In this document: positions 37,580-50,385 of the stretch, one piece after another
Numbering within the stretch: the stretch's first letter is position 1
Layout: the number at the start of each line of letters is the position of its first letter
Assembly (NCBI GenBank): GCA_003439945.1
Contig: QVRM01002098.1
Location: 124,001-188,000, forward strand
Length of the DNA stretch: 64,000 nt
From: Dermanyssus gallinae
Taxonomy: Eukaryota > Arthropoda > Arachnida > Mesostigmata > Dermanyssidae
Direction: 5' to 3'
Notes under the pieces: model-generated
What the model was told of the DNA's origin: nothing
The model's database searches: none
What the model saw: the letters and a program-made list of their open reading frames with translations, nothing else
Program-made: the position numbers and the translations under genes

Positions 37580-37776
37580 ATCACGATGAGGCTTTCTCTA
37601 GAATGTAGGCACGTTCTTTGGGGCAGGGAGTTGTTATCGATTCAGGAGGTGTGGGATTTAATATTGTTTTGTGGAATTAATTCGACCAACAACAGGGATC
37701 GAACCGGCGAGACCCCGGTAAATGACAACCATGACTAGCGCACTAGTCCCCCACTAGACCACGCCGCCACTCGTAA
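37580..37776 (-). repeat. tRNA-derived SINE, family B (copy 1)
   Basis: The minus-strand head has TGGCGGCGTGGTCTAGTGGG (A-box region), GCGCTAGTCATGGTTGTC and the B-box GGTTCGATCCC, followed by TGTTGTTGGTCGAATT. The body ends near ATTCTAGAGAAAGCC. The same head recurs at 47.1 kb and, more diverged, at 43.1 and 63.7 kb. The head is tRNA-like but lacks a pairing acceptor stem. Confidence 0.78.
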
Positions 37777-37849
37777 TCTACCTAGGGCATCTAAAGATTT
37801 GGGGGCGCTAATGGTGCTGGCAGGCCTTTTTTAACAAGCGTTTGCGGCA

Positions 37850-38450
37850 AGGGAATATTTCAAGTGATTGTTACGAGGCAACACCAGTAGTAAAGTATAA
37901 AGGAATTCAAATTGAGCCAAAGTTATGGAGGTATATAACAATGTTTAAGTTATTTACGGGGAATAATAGCAACAACCTAGACGTTTCTAGATGACATAGA
38001 AGCAGCATTCCTGAGCATTCTTGAATTCCGGAACAACGTGGAACCTTGTCTGCACAATTATTGATGGACTAGTCGAGATACTGGACAAGGGTTTTAATGT
38101 ACGCAGATAGTATTGTCTATTTTTAGGGAAGGGCCAGATAAACAATGGTAAATGTGTGCAACTTTACGGATTACAATTAAATTCCGAAGAGGTGTTCGAT
38201 TCGGCAATAAGGATATGCTAGAATTACATGGAAAGAAATTGTGAACGAGTTTACCTATTTGGGAATTACCATTACGATTTGCATTGGAGATCATGTATAG
38301 GAGAAAGTGAGAAAAGCGACGAGGGCTGCAGTAGCGATAAAAAGCTCGCACATGCTATTTTTGGATGCGGCAGTGCCATTCTTCAGATTAAGATGGAACC
38401 AATAGCAATATATAATAATATATAATAATAATATAATATTAAGTAATATT
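37850..38450 (+). pseudogene. Non-LTR RT remnant (palm and thumb)
   Basis: The plus strand reads LDGLVEILDKGFN just upstream of MYADSIVYF (YADS at 38100-38111 replacing the catalytic YADD). Further on it reads EIVNEFTYLGITITICIGDH and EKVRKATRAAVAIKSSHM. The last two match the V-N-E-F-K-Y-L-G-V...K-A-R-x-A block that follows the RT palm in one group of animal non-LTR elements. Stops after YADSIVYF and frame changes between blocks show decay. The second catalytic Asp is Ser. It differs in motif style from the jockey/CR1-like remnant at 62.1-63.05 kb, so a separate lineage is likely. Confidence 0.75.
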
Positions 38451-38557
38451 TGTTTGGTACTACTACTTAATATTTGTAAGGTACTGAACAATGTCCCTCG
38501 GTTCGCTCAATGGGAAAGTTGGAGCGATAAAGGCGTAAATCCGTTGTTGTATATTTG

Positions 38558-38559
<2 letters not shown>

Positions 38560-38589
<30 letters not shown>

Positions 38590-38672
38590 TATATATGGTT
38601 TTAGTCAATAGTTCTAGAAAGTCAGCAAAGGCACGTTACAACCGCTTACAGCACGCCGACATATGCATAAGT

Positions 38673-38712
<40 letters not shown>
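38560..38712. repeat. Paired (TA)n tracts
   Basis: Two TA tracts of 30-34 bp (38564-38597 and 38677-38710) separated by about 80 bp of unique sequence. Confidence 0.9.
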
Positions 38713-38714
<2 letters not shown>

Positions 38715-38840
38715 CTATTTTTTTTTTTAGCTTTTTTGTAAGGTAACTGCTTGTGTACGGTTGTTTCATGTCATGGCTAATTTTAATTCACTCCGGCATT
38801 TACCTTGTCTAAATTGGAAACCATGCAAACCAATTTAAGA

Positions 38841-38912
38841 GTGGCCGGTCTGGGTCTCGAACCCAGTCCTCCCGAATGCAAGGCAAAGTTTTTGCCACTA
38901 AGCCATTTTGCT
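38841..38912 (-). repeat. tRNA-Ala-like SINE head (family C)
   Basis: A 72-nt minus-strand segment with A-box TGGCTTAGTGG, a CTTGCAT anticodon-loop-like stretch (TGC, Ala) and a perfect T-arm: CTGGG, loop TTCGAGA, CCCAG. The 5' and 3' ends cannot form an acceptor stem and the anticodon stem does not pair. It is therefore a tRNA-derived SINE head or pseudogene rather than a working tRNA gene. Confidence 0.7.
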
Positions 38913-39109
38913 CGGATATATAATTCTGTTTTTAGACAGTTTTCGATTGTTTTATTGGGAGAAAAAGGGGCTCGATGTGCAGCAACACAACATGCTCCTA
39001 TCGGCACATGACCATAACCGTCGCCGCTATGACCGTATCTCCCGGAGCCGGGGCCTTGTATAGAGGCAGGGAAAACAAAAGGATTTGTGGTGCCGCCACA
39101 CACATATAA

Positions 39110-39360
39110 ATAATATAAAATATATATATATATAAATATAAATATAAATATATATATAATATATATATAATATAAAGATACATAGTAATTGATTATATAT
39201 ATATATATATATAGAATAAGATGTATATATATATATAGGATATGTATATATATATGATGTATAAATAGATATATTTATATATATATTAGGATAAATCTAT
39301 ATAAGATATATATATCTATTTATATAGATATTATAAAATATATATATATATATATATATA

Positions 39361-39406
<46 letters not shown>

Positions 39407-39430
39407 TTATATATATATTATATATATACG
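39110..39430. repeat. 320-bp AT-only block
   Basis: Almost entirely TATA/TAAATA/TATAGA permutations with several short palindromes. More complex than plain (TA)n; may be the product of repeated slippage and inversion. Confidence 0.92.
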
Positions 39431-40257
39431 GATGTTTGTCCATATACGTATTCGTAAACACGTCTTATCTCGCATCTATATCTCGCGAAGGTTGTTGTAT
39501 TACGTATTTATATGTGTCCATATGTTGCTCCTTCTATCAATATCTCTATTTATCTATCTTTCTATATATCTATTTATATGTCTGTCTGCCTATCTAGCTG
39601 TGACCACTCTGTGAGCTCAGCAACCCTGCAGCAGCAGCATCGCCAGTACCACAGCAAAGGCAACAATTGCGGCAGGCCCCAGCGCGCAACGACAGACCAG
39701 AAGACCAAAGAACGCTGAATCGGCTTCGCATGTACAGTCATCGTAGAGAAGCCTACTGTAGCCTACTAATAACTAGATTGTGTTAGAGGAAGAATAGAGC
39801 CGGCCCTTCTCTGTCCGTTGCCCCTCGTGCCTCCTACCATCACCACTACAACAGCAACAACGACGAGCATGATACAGCTACCACAACTCTGCAGCTAACC
39901 AATCATTATTATTTCGACACGATGCCTACTATGCTATTGCTGACGCGACAGTTATGCTTACGGTGACAATGGTATACACTTGTACACTACTACTACTACT
40001 ACTACTACTAATACTACGTAGTGTACGCCGGAACTTGGTTCTGCAGACTTGGCTACTTGGCGGAAGAACGACGCAAAACGACGACCCAGCGTCCAAGCCG
40101 CAGTCGCAGAAATGCCTTCGAAAGATGGCAAGCAAACTATGTTTGTTTTCCGCTCATGTTTTTGGCATCGATCACATTACGACGAATCGACGCATTTGTT
40201 TAGCATATATATATATACATATATATAATTCCTTTATTACATTTTATGGTTACATTG

Positions 40258-40307
<50 letters not shown>

Positions 40308-41125
40308 ATTACTTATATTATTACTATTACGATTAGCTGTTTATATATATTTGTTTTGCGGTAATGTACCACTCAACTACCGGAACACATCTATTGTTGT
40401 TTGGGGTGAAAGCATGGGTGCAAGGCATCCCCCATCTTCCGACTGCAAAGCCGGCGGTGGCGGCAGCGGTGGAGGGCGGGAAAGTAAGGCATTCCTCCTG
40501 CCTCGTACCTTGATATATCTCTCTCTCTCCCCACTTGGTACTTCTCCCTCCTCTGATGGATGCTTGATAAATATTAAGCCAAGTCTCAGCTTGAATACTC
40601 TCATGTTGTCTCACTGTCGACTATTGCTGTACAAGCATAGTGGTTGTTGCTGCCACTGTTAGCGTTGGCGTCTTCGTCTAACCATACGAACCCCTGGCGA
40701 CCTTAATGAGGATTATAATGGTGGATGGTGATGCTGATGAAGGCCTTGATGCGGAACGTTAATCGGCGTCGTCTGGTTGACGACGGATGCTAAACAACAA
40801 AGATTATAATGTCTGCAGGCCGTTGTTAGAAGGAGGCCGTCAACATTGCTCGATCTGGTCATCATGTGCATCAAAAGAACTAACTAATGACGCATTTTTT
40901 TTTAAATAGACATTCTCATATTAAGATTACTATAAATGTGGCTGTTATAAATATCAACTCTTCTCATAGAAAGGCAATTGTGAGGTGGTCTAAACGTGCA
41001 CGTACTTTTAGGTCTAATCTCTGGGTTTATCGAGCCGATTCGATTCCTATTTCCCCTAGCACGATTTCCCCTAGCACAAATAGTAGATTTTGAACGTATC
41101 TACGGACCTAGACGCCTCTTAGATA
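39431..41125. other. Stretch with no recognised gene
   Basis: Contains a TACTAC run near 39988-40015, a TCTC run near 40520 and TA tracts at 40205 and 40258-40302. No coding similarity seen. Confidence 0.5.
40258..40302. repeat. (TA)n microsatellite
   Basis: About 45 bp of TA. Confidence 0.9.
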
Positions 41126-41132
41126 AACCTTC

Positions 41133-41440
41133 TTGTACTGTTGCCGGTCGGGCTTATTGTATCCATGGCGGTCGGGGCCTGGTATCTTGCTTTCCTCCAG
41201 GATCGCGTACATATACGAGTACATACATTCTTCTTTGTATCTGCCATCAGCTGCCATCGCGCTGAGGCGTAGACTCGACGGGGCTACTGTGCAAGACTCA
41301 GCTGCACCCTACACTAAAAATTTCGTCCTGGCCCTCAGCGAGATGGTAACGCCGCCATATAGTCCTGACCTGGAAAATAGGATACTTGTTGTGTCAGCCT
41401 TGCTCTCTTTAGAACTGTATTCGTCCTGCGCGTCTAGCTT
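41133..41440 (+). pseudogene. Tc1-like transposase fragment
   Basis: A plus-strand frame contains VQDSAAPYTKNFVLAL and, ten residues later, PPYSPDLENRIL. Tc1/mariner-superfamily transposases have Q-Q-D-N-A-x-x-H-T...L and then P-P-Y-S-P-D-L-N-P-I-E, in this order and at roughly this distance. The second catalytic Asp (Asp-55 of the frame) is kept, while the Asn-Pro-Ile-Glu box is degraded to ENRI. Upstream residues 28-50 weakly fit the preceding strand of the fold. No N-terminal DNA-binding part or inverted repeat was found. Confidence 0.6.
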
Positions 41441-41444
41441 CCAT

Positions 41445-43090
41445 TTCCTGATTTTTGGATTAGCAAACAGGATGGAGATTGATCTTCATTGATCTGCTCT
41501 CAGAGCGTTCGCACGGATTTTCCGGGTTTCTATTCTTTGATATGCTACTTTGCAGAAAGATGTATTGTCCAGCATGATACCCAACTGGGCAAACGAAGAG
41601 CTTAAAAAAGGTCGCCGTCGATCTTGTCTGCTGGACTCGGGTAGAGCCTCGCATGCTTCCCGAATCTAAGGAAAATGCCACAAAACATGTGGAAGCAAAT
41701 GCTGTCGCTGCCATGTGTGCCCCCTAGCGTTTTGTGAGGAGAAGGACACTAGCTCTACGCCATAAACTATTGGTCAAAAAATTAACGCACAAAACATGGG
41801 CTTGTAGTACGTTCTACGGATGAATGTAATGCATAGTTAAGATTTGGTTGTCTTCCAAAGACACGACGCTGCATGCGGATGTTTGAGGTCTGGCGGGAAC
41901 GAGAACAGCAATTCCACTAACAATACCCAGCACGCAATGTGACAATTAGGGCACGTGTTGTCGCATTGCGTATAAGCCTCAACGAATTAGGTTGCCGTGT
42001 TCCTCTTGAAAAGTAATAGTAGCACTTCACCGTTGAAATGAATCATATTTACCCCCTACGAAAATAAATATTTTCTCGTAACAAAACAATTGGTGAAATC
42101 GATTTGTACAAACAAAATTCCCATTAGCTTTAATTGCGCGTTGCTAAAAAGAGAAGTTTCACGTGTAATTTGCAGTTAGGCAAATAGACACAGCTTAGTC
42201 GTCGAGAAGTTTTAGTGTCCGCCGTGTTTCTAGTAAAATACTTGTTCCTTAGCCTTTGAAATGGAACGAGAGAGTGTGTACGTTTAGAAACTGAATGGCT
42301 TTTTAGACTTGGCGAATAACGTTATTGCAAATTCGCAGCAACATTCGCTATAGTATGACGCAATATGTTGCCAGCGATTGTTTTAAGAATAGATCATAAG
42401 AGCAAAGGAAACGCTTGTATGCGTGCGTATGAACGATATCTTGATAGAGGACTGCGATAAGACTGCAATATCCCATCTAAGCAAACCCAGCGTTAGCTCC
42501 AAGGCCTACAAATGGTAATACTGCTTCCTAAGTGTCATCATTCGAAGTAATTCATTAAATATTTCATACTGCTTAGAACTGGCCGAGAATCTCCTGGTTA
42601 TCCTTGTTTAGTTATTTATAAAAAAAGGGCAGTAAGAAATATAACAGATATACGGTCTGGATTCTGCGTAGCTAGTCGTATTGCCTGAAGCACAGTCTCT
42701 CATGCGTCTTAAATACGCACAAGTGCGTCGTAGTATGTATGGTACGTCGCCGTGCCATTTCCGGAGTTTTTTCCATTTTTACCGTTGGATTTGGATACCA
42801 TCACAAACGCTTTCATTGTTCGCTTCACTATAAGCTGTATGGCGAAAATGCTCGTACACCAACGCTGCAAGATATTGATATATAGCTTGCATACACCACG
42901 CACATACGCATTTATGCCTCACACGCGAAATGTTGATGTCGTTGTCGAAACCAGACTGATCATATAGAGCACATTAGGTGCGTAGGCTTAATTAGACACA
43001 CGGCCTTGACATCGGGCTCTTAGACAAGAAACGCTTAGTACTAACTGGGTTTGACCTCAGAGCAAAAAGGTTTGTAACATAACTTGCGCG
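41445..43090. other. Stretch with no recognised gene
   Basis: Unique-looking AT-leaning DNA with few simple repeats. No motif recognised on either strand. Confidence 0.5.
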
Positions 43091-43094
43091 GTAC

Positions 43095-43315
43095 GCCAGT
43101 TGGCCATGACGGTAGTCCACCGGGGTGTTGCCAATTTAAGCCCTGTTGTTGTTGATCGAATTTTCTTTGAGCGATGCTCGTTGAAAATAGATGAAAACCA
43201 TACAGCTGAGAGTCAGCCACCAGGCTGTCACAACGACTGTTGGGAAAAATCTGGATATCTAGACATGTCGGCGTATACTGTCGCTCTAGGCGCCCCTATA
43301 GAACTAAAAGGGTGA
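43095..43315 (+). repeat. SINE family B, diverged copy 2
   Basis: ACCGGGGTGTTGCC, then TTGTTGTTGATCGAATTTTC, TTTGAGCGATGCTC, CCATAC and ATATCTAGACATGTC all recur in the same order on the minus strand at 63.6-63.83 kb. The end GTCGCTCTAGGCGCCCCT also recurs at 16718-16735. The head relates to family B at 37.7 and 47.1 kb. Confidence 0.72.
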
Positions 43316-43319
43316 CCTG

Positions 43320-45950
43320 TGTATTTAGGCATGCATGCTAAGCGAATAATAAATCAATGCATCCATCCTGGCAACGGGCAACAATTGAAGAACGTGGCGT
43401 AATTATAACAACAGTAGCCGCAACAGTGCTGCATCAACAAGTTCACCTAATAAGCCTAATTATCTACTGGACATTGTCCATATGAAGCACCCTATTATGG
43501 CTGCAGGTGGAAAGCCATCCGTCGCAGATAGCCGTGGGCGAGGACACGACTCTTTCTGGATGCCTTGTTTATCATCTCTCCTCCCTTCTCTCTCTCTCTC
43601 TATATATATATACTCAATTAAGTGCGTGGCACGTGTGGTAGAGCAAAGTTCACGACAGACGGCGCGGCAAGCTCCGTTTCGATCTCTCTTTCTCTCGCTC
43701 GCAAATCTCACCTATATTTGACTCGGTTTTGCGTTGACGCTAACGTTGCCGCTGCGGCTGCTCCCACTGAACGATGGTGGACTACAGAGTCGGTACGCCC
43801 CTTTCTAAAGGGCACAGTAGTCGCGTACACTGGTATATATATATGGCCGGCTGCCCGCCGAGCGATTCGCCCGTATGCGTAACATATGGCCTTCCGTACT
43901 TCCGAGCCTGCATAGGACAGCCACACGGATAATTATCGCATCTGTGTTCCTGGCTTGGCCGACATGTGTGGGCTTAAGGGATGAAGGTGAATGAGGAGAG
44001 AATGAGGGGGCTGAAGTATTTGACCACTGTCGAGGCCGGCGGCGCCCGGTGGGGATACTACTAGAGACATAGGGAAACCAACCATTCACGCAGCGCGCTC
44101 GTCGCTCACTTTTTGGGTAGGATAGCTTTTGCCCGGCCGCCGAAAGCCCTGCGCAGTGGTCAAACTGCAGGTGTGTCCTACGGAGGCCCGTCCTGTCCGA
44201 ATTTTCAGCCGTCGTCGTCGTCATCGTCGTGGTCGTGGCACCCGCGATGGCCGAAACTAAGTGAATGATGTGCGCCGACGATACGCAGAGCTACACAGAG
44301 CTCAACGCGGGCCTTCGCTAACGCTGCCAGCGGCTGGACGCGGCATGGGCATCTTCGCTGACGGCACGTCGAGGTCAGATCCCTTGGGACCCGTGCGTAC
44401 ATCGTTGTCACGCCGCCGCCGAACGCCGCAGATGCGCGTAAGCGGCCGGCACGCATCCGACATGTAGCAGACCATGCCATACACCAGACAGACATACAGA
44501 TAGGCAGACGGGAATCGGCGCTTACTTGCTGCTTCCTCCCTCCCTCACTGCTGCTGGGGCTGCCTTTGTGTCATACAGTGGCAATCCGAAGTTGGTCGTG
44601 CTACGCAGAGGCCGGCCATGCCAACGAATAAAGTCGAATGATGGGATCATTTGGAGGGGCCGGGAGGGGGGGCAAAGGGAGAGCTGGTCTGTCAGGGGGC
44701 AGGGCTCGGTCATCATCATAGCCGGTGCGGCGACTACGACAACGACAGTTCCTCTAACGACGACATGGGCACCCCTTGCGCACGCCTGGGGTGTACACAC
44801 CCATCCACCCACAAGAGTGGGGGGACTTTATCTCTCTCTCTCTCTCTCCTGGACGACTTGCTGTGTCTGTTACTGATGCCGCTGACAGCATTGCTGTGGC
44901 TGTCTGTAGACTGACTTCACGTCGATCTACTCCTACACCTAATGCGCTTTTTCCCACTACTTGTTGTCCGCTTCATCCCTATAAGGGCTTCGAGCGTCTC
45001 GCGTTCAGACCCTAGTGAGAGGTTGGGGGGGGGGGGGGGGTAGGAGCAGGGGGTGGTGTCGGCGGTCCGACCTACTCTCTACATCCTTGGTCGAGGCGTG
45101 ATTTACGCTGATGCGGCCCCTGCTACTGCGACTAGTCATGCGACTAAGCGACCGGCCCGCTAATACGAACTCGATTATCCGCAGCATGGGCGGCTACATG
45201 ATGGAAATTGTATTAGCAAACGCGCGTGGTGGTTACACTATTATGCAGGTCGCGGCTCATTGACATTAGTAGTTACTTCAATCTGTCATAGTCACATATT
45301 TCCGTCCGTTCAACGCTCATGTCAGTCTCTTGGCGCATTTGTTGTTGTTGTTGTAGTGCTTTGGCTTTTAGCTGTACCTAGAAGAATATTTCTCGTCAAA
45401 GCCTCAACATTTTCACCTAGTGGCTGTTTCAAAATTGAGCGGAAATGCAATGAAAGTTACCTTGATTTGTCATCTGTATGTAATATCAGCACTAAAATGT
45501 GTGCCTTGGATTGATCGTCAAATCGAAGTGGTTACTCCTGCTTGAAACCCCGAAAAAAAACGCCTGAAATCCATGCAATCAAGAAAGTGGTTTTCCATTT
45601 TAAAATAAATCTGTTAAACCTCGTGATAGCGATTTGATTTGGTGCGTATTGTGCCAGGACCGACGCTGGCGCGCATGCATTTCCGATCAGCTCCTGTAGT
45701 AAGCTGATTTAGTTGATTTAGCCTTGACACCGGTCGAACGCTGTCGCATTCTCACGGCTTCTTTGTTGCTCTTTCTCTCTCTCTCTCTCCCTCTCGATTC
45801 TTTGCTCGTCTTTCCCAATATTTTTTTATTTTTCAAAAACTTATTACGATGCTGATAGATATTTTGTTCATGCACGCACCCGAGCGAAGGAGTTTGTCCC
45901 TTAGCAGAACACTGACAATGACAGTTATTATTAGGGGCACTTTCTGATGT
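43320..45950. other. GC-rich stretch with no defensible gene
   Basis: 43.5-45.2 kb is GC-rich, with GTC/ATC runs (44211-44235), TCTC runs (43585, 44832, 45774) and the poly-G run at 45025-45040. Long overlapping frames occur on both strands, as expected from GC content, but none shows a known domain. Confidence 0.5.
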
Positions 45951-45954
45951 TTGT

Positions 45955-46350
45955 TCGTGTTGCTGCTGTTGTTGTTGCCATTGTTGCTGACAGCAACAAC
46001 AACAACAACAACAACATTGTTGTCGTTGTTGTTGCTGCTGCTGCTGCTGCTGTTGTGGTCGGTGTCGTTATTGTCGTTTCCGCTATGTATTGTCATGGTT
46101 ATCGTTGCTGTTGTGATTATTGTTGTTGTTGCTGCTGCTGCTGCTGCAGCTGCTGCCGCCGCCGGTTGTTGTCCTTGTTGTGGTTTTTATTGTGGTTGTT
46201 GTGACTACCACTGCTGCTGTGTCTGCCTGTGTTGAAATATCGAGTTTGCAAACAACAACAACAGCAGCAACAGAAGCAGCAGCAGCAGCAGCAAACAACA
46301 ACAACAACACAACAGCAACAACAGAAGCAGGAACAACAAAAACAATTGCG
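45955..46350. repeat. Strand-switching triplet zone
   Basis: GTT/GCT units dominate the plus strand from 45960 to 46215, with an internal CAA block at 45993-46015 that forms an imperfect hairpin with the following GTT units. From 46248 to 46335 the plus strand becomes CAA/CAG. The two halves are near reverse complements in composition, giving potential for a very large stem. Confidence 0.88.
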
Positions 46351-46435
46351 ATCACGACAACGAGAACGTCGACAACGAAAAGGCATCATCAAAAGCCATT
46401 TGCTCCTGAGGGTCTGTGGCCTAATGGCTGTCGTC

Positions 46436-46556
46436 GTCGGGGGTGGCGGTGACGATGGTGGTGGTGGTGATGGTGGTGGTGGTGATGGTGGTGATGGTGG
46501 TGATGGTGGTGATGATGATGACGATGATGACGCCGCCGACGACGACGACGAAGCAC
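46436..46556. repeat. GTGGTGATG-type array
   Basis: GGTGGT and GATGGTGGT units followed by GATGAC and GACGAC units. Period 3 with a 9-bp higher order. Confidence 0.88.
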
Positions 46557-46693
46557 CACAGATTACGCTGGCAATACAAAGGCAAACATGTGCGTGTATA
46601 CGTCCGTATAGTGGCGGCGGCGGCGGATCCAATTAGCTAACAACGGCTGACAGTGAAGACAGGGCTGGGTTTCGGCGCCACAGAGTTGGCCGT

Positions 46694-46945
46694 CAGTCGA
46701 ATGCGGTGGCGTAGTGGTGGCTTAAGTCTGCGCCTCGGAACCGGAGGAGGAGACACTAGATAGGTGAGCGGGTTCGAGCCCCACCGTTGCCCCACCGATT
46801 TGTATTTATGGGGCATGTCCGTCTATAAAGCAATGCGAAAAACAGTTCCGTGGACGTTAAATCTTGGCTGAGGGTCAGCCCGAAAACTTTCGAGTTGGCC
46901 CCCAAGAGGACGGGCGGCTGTCGTCGTCGTCGTCATGATGTTTGA
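46694..46945 (+). repeat. tRNA-derived SINE, family A (copy 4, best preserved)
   Basis: The A-box TGGCGTAGTGG (46707-46717) and B-box GGTTCGAGCCC (46771-46781) lie at the spacing typical of an internal pol III promoter. The body has TTTATGGGGCATGTCCGTCT, AAGCAATGCG, GTGGACGTTAAATCTTGGCT and GAGGGTCAGCCCGAAAAC. The copy ends in GTCGTCGTCGTCATGATG. It is the best reference for the three other copies. Confidence 0.88.
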
Positions 46946-46989
46946 TGACGGACGGCAGTATCGGCTGATATCAACACCACCTAAAGCGA

Positions 46990-47156
46990 GAATTGAAACT
47001 TTTTTTTAAGAAGGTTGTTTTTCATTCTAGACCACCCTCCGTCCCCTTCGGGCTTGGAACTCAACTTAAGGTCTATGTTCAATGCACCGAGGGCCGGACA
47101 ACCATGACTAGCGCACAATGTGGTCCCCTAGCCACCACGCCGCCACTACCAGCCAC
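46990..47156 (-). repeat. SINE family B (copy 3)
   Basis: The minus-strand head is GTGGCGGCGTGGTGGCTAGGG with GCGCTAGTCATGGTTGTC, matching the copy at 37.7 kb. The body GTTCCAAGCCCGAAGGGGAC...CTAGAATGAAAAACAACC is shared with 31.1 kb. The B-box is lost here. It starts about 45 bp from the tail of the family A SINE and lies in opposite orientation. Confidence 0.7.
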
Positions 47157-47423
47157 TAGAGCTGAGTCGAGGTACTTCTGCTTGTTGAGGCTTCATGAAC
47201 ACAGGAGCGCTGGCAGCAGCAGCAGCAGCAACAACAGAAGCAGCTTGCAAATGTACAGACGTAAGCTTTTTTCACGTAGGATGAAAACGTCGACAGCGAA
47301 AACAACAATACAACAACATACTGCAGCAGCAGTTGCCCACTAAGCAGCATCACGGAATTTTGAGGAAAAACGAGACGAAAATACAATGACAATAGAGGAA
47401 CATGGAGTGGGAGTGAGTGAGCG

Positions 47424-47465
<42 letters not shown>

Positions 47466-48526
47466 ATGGTGATGGAATAAGGACGGTCGCGGGGCAAGAA
47501 AAGATAACACAAGAAAGATAGGCAGGACAGAGAAGATAACAGAGAAGATTTTAGCACATGTCTGTGTCTCCGTTGCATAGTGGGCAACAAAGAACTACGC
47601 TGCGACCATCATTGGACTGTGCCCGTCGTTGATGTCATTAGTGTTAGTATTATTACTATTATGATGAGCAGCAGCACCAATAGTAGTAGTAGTAGTAACA
47701 CTAGTACAACGGTATAGTTCAGGAGCAACCACAATGATATTAAACAGGGTGTATGGGCGAGTGGGCAGGGTCCGGGGTTATATGGGTCATGGATGGATGG
47801 CCAACGCCATTTTTGATGACTAATGACAATTAGGTTTCTGGCGCAGAGTGATAGTTCGTAGTTGGCGTCGGTTGACAATGCTGTTGCTAGTTCATTGTTG
47901 GCACTGGAAGAAATTCACCACCGGCAGGGCGTGGTTTATCACGAGCAGTAACTATCGTTTTGTAGAGGAGAATTTCGCGATGATTTCAGCATTTTCTTTT
48001 AGCGATTAAAAACGCCACTGTCGCTGCCATCCAGCATCACAAATACGTTCAGCTAGATGCACTGAAAGATTCGCAGATGAAGAGGCTCGTTGCTCGGGGG
48101 TACAAAATCAGCAACGGACGCGTTCGGGAGAGATTGAGTGTGTTGCGCACGCTGTTTTGCGTATGTCAGACACGAAGAGCGATCACGTCTCGTAATTTAC
48201 TTTTTTTTTTGCAAAAACGCAGAATATGTATTACACATTTTGCTTATAATAATGTCACAAAGATTATGGTCAATATTTTAGGCAAATATTCATCTCAAGA
48301 TTCTGGATATTTTATTTTTTAGGCTTTCACGTTCAATCACTTAAAAATTCGCAACCGCGCTTGGGCCCATACAAGCATGTGTAAATACGCATTGGGATGA
48401 TTTGGGTACCAAATCGATGGCGGTACAATTTGTGGTGAGAAGTATCTAAGGCTTTTCGGTAAACATGTTGGAAGGGAGCGCATACTTACAGCTAGCAATT
48501 TGACCAAATGAACCGCTGCACGACGA

Positions 48527-48530
<4 letters not shown>

Positions 48531-48574
<44 letters not shown>
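48531..48574. repeat. (TA)n microsatellite
   Basis: About 44 bp of pure TA. Confidence 0.92.
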
Positions 48575-48579
<5 letters not shown>

Positions 48580-50385
48580 ACAGATGGCTATTGTGAAAAA
48601 TCCTCTTCGCGAGGTTGTAGTAGCAAAATCAAATTTTCAGCAATCGTTTTAAAGTCTGCTTCAGCGACAGCAGAGCACAACTTTCAGTGAGGTGAAGCCT
48701 CCTCTAGATGTCGACATCTGTGTCTGTGTGTGCCGAGCTCTGTAAAAAGGCTCGTCAAAACCATGCGAGGAGGAGGACTGTGCGTCTATGTGCTTTCGTC
48801 TTATCAGTTGAAACCCACGAGGGAACGTCACTCACAAATGGGCGCGTCGCCCCATCAATGAATTCCCTGGGAACACGTCAAACGTTACGATTGTTGAAAG
48901 TCCTCTTAGCCGCCTGCATAGTCTGAACTCTTCGTGCCCCCACCACAACGCACGTGCATCACATACGGGCATAGGCGTGACTCAACGGAATGACAGTTCG
49001 GTTGTCCCAATCCGGGCGCAGTTTTTTTCTGTAAGAGCTTGTTTTTCTTGGCGTAGCGCAGCTTTACGATGTTGCAAACACAGCCATTGGCAACCATCAA
49101 GCGATTCACTCTTAATCCGCGATGTTTGTCGCTTTCAACAACGTCGCTGTTATCTTCTGGTTTACGCCTTTCTCTCAAAAAACAATACGTGCTTATAGGT
49201 TCGTTAGACTATCCGTGATGCTAGATGCGTGGTACTTCCATCTAAATTGTATGCGCCATTGATATGATCCCATGCTGGTAAATGATAACCGAGAAGTAAT
49301 AACTTTATCTCGTTTGCAGGTGAGTTGTCACGGTTAGGGTCTGTACGCTCGAACAACCTAAAAATATGGGTCAATAACGCTCGGTGTTTGATTGTCCGCA
49401 GGTAAAAGGACGGCAAATAAAAATTAGCTCCTAGCTATGAGTAAAACAGTTTTTTTATTGGATGAAGGGCTCGCATTTGACACAGCACACACCTCTTTTA
49501 GAGCCTGGTTCTGCATGGAATTCAAGAAATACGTACCGACGTGGAGACTTCTATCTGTAACTGACGATGCGCTGACTGTCCCACCACGCTGTCTGTCAAT
49601 CAGTAGGGCAATGAGGGCGAGCCTTTGTGGAAGAGATTCCCTAAGGGGAATGGGCGCCTGCAGCGTGCCTCACTAGACAGATTGAACTGAAAATATGATG
49701 AGCATAAGACGCGAATAAACGAAGCATAGGAAAGTGGGTCGCCTCAGACAAACATAAAGTTTAAGCTGGTCCGATTCAGTGGGCCGCGCCACAGGTTTTA
49801 TCGAGGCAGGCGACTTTTTCCGTGAATACGTCGTTTTTGTCAATTAGAGAGTTTGCAGATAGCATAAACGGCGCAAGTCTCCTCCTTAGGTCCTGAGAGC
49901 CGAAGTAGGTTGGCAACTCGGCGGGGGTAACTACGGGTAACTAATTGATTCGTTTAGTACCTGCCACTCTTCCTGTCGGCTAAAAATACTGGAGACGAAG
50001 ACCTGGTCGGACTGAGAGCAAAGACAAGTCAGCAAGCAAGCTGTCGCATTTTCCAGCTTAGTTGACTACTAGGCTGTGTCAGATTCGAAACCACGTACAT
50101 AGCGCGGGTACCGCGCATTTAGACATCGCTGTTATGCTGACACGCAGACACTCACCATCGAACAACGGGCTTTCGTTGACAAGTGTCAATGTACTTCGCC
50201 ATGCAATTAAACAATGCCATAGTTTGTGTTCCTGTTGACGCAACAATAGTCAGTTGCACAGTTGACTGCCAACATAAGCCCGCGACGCATATAGCGACAG
50301 CCCCATACGGTGGGGCGGGAAATTTAACAACAACAACAACAATGTGTCTGCTTGTGGCTGTGCCGGCGACATTAGCCCTGCGATG

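Noticed and set aside
38841..38912. Functional tRNA-Ala gene
   Set aside because: The T-arm is perfect, but the acceptor and anticodon stems do not pair, so it fits a SINE head or pseudogene.
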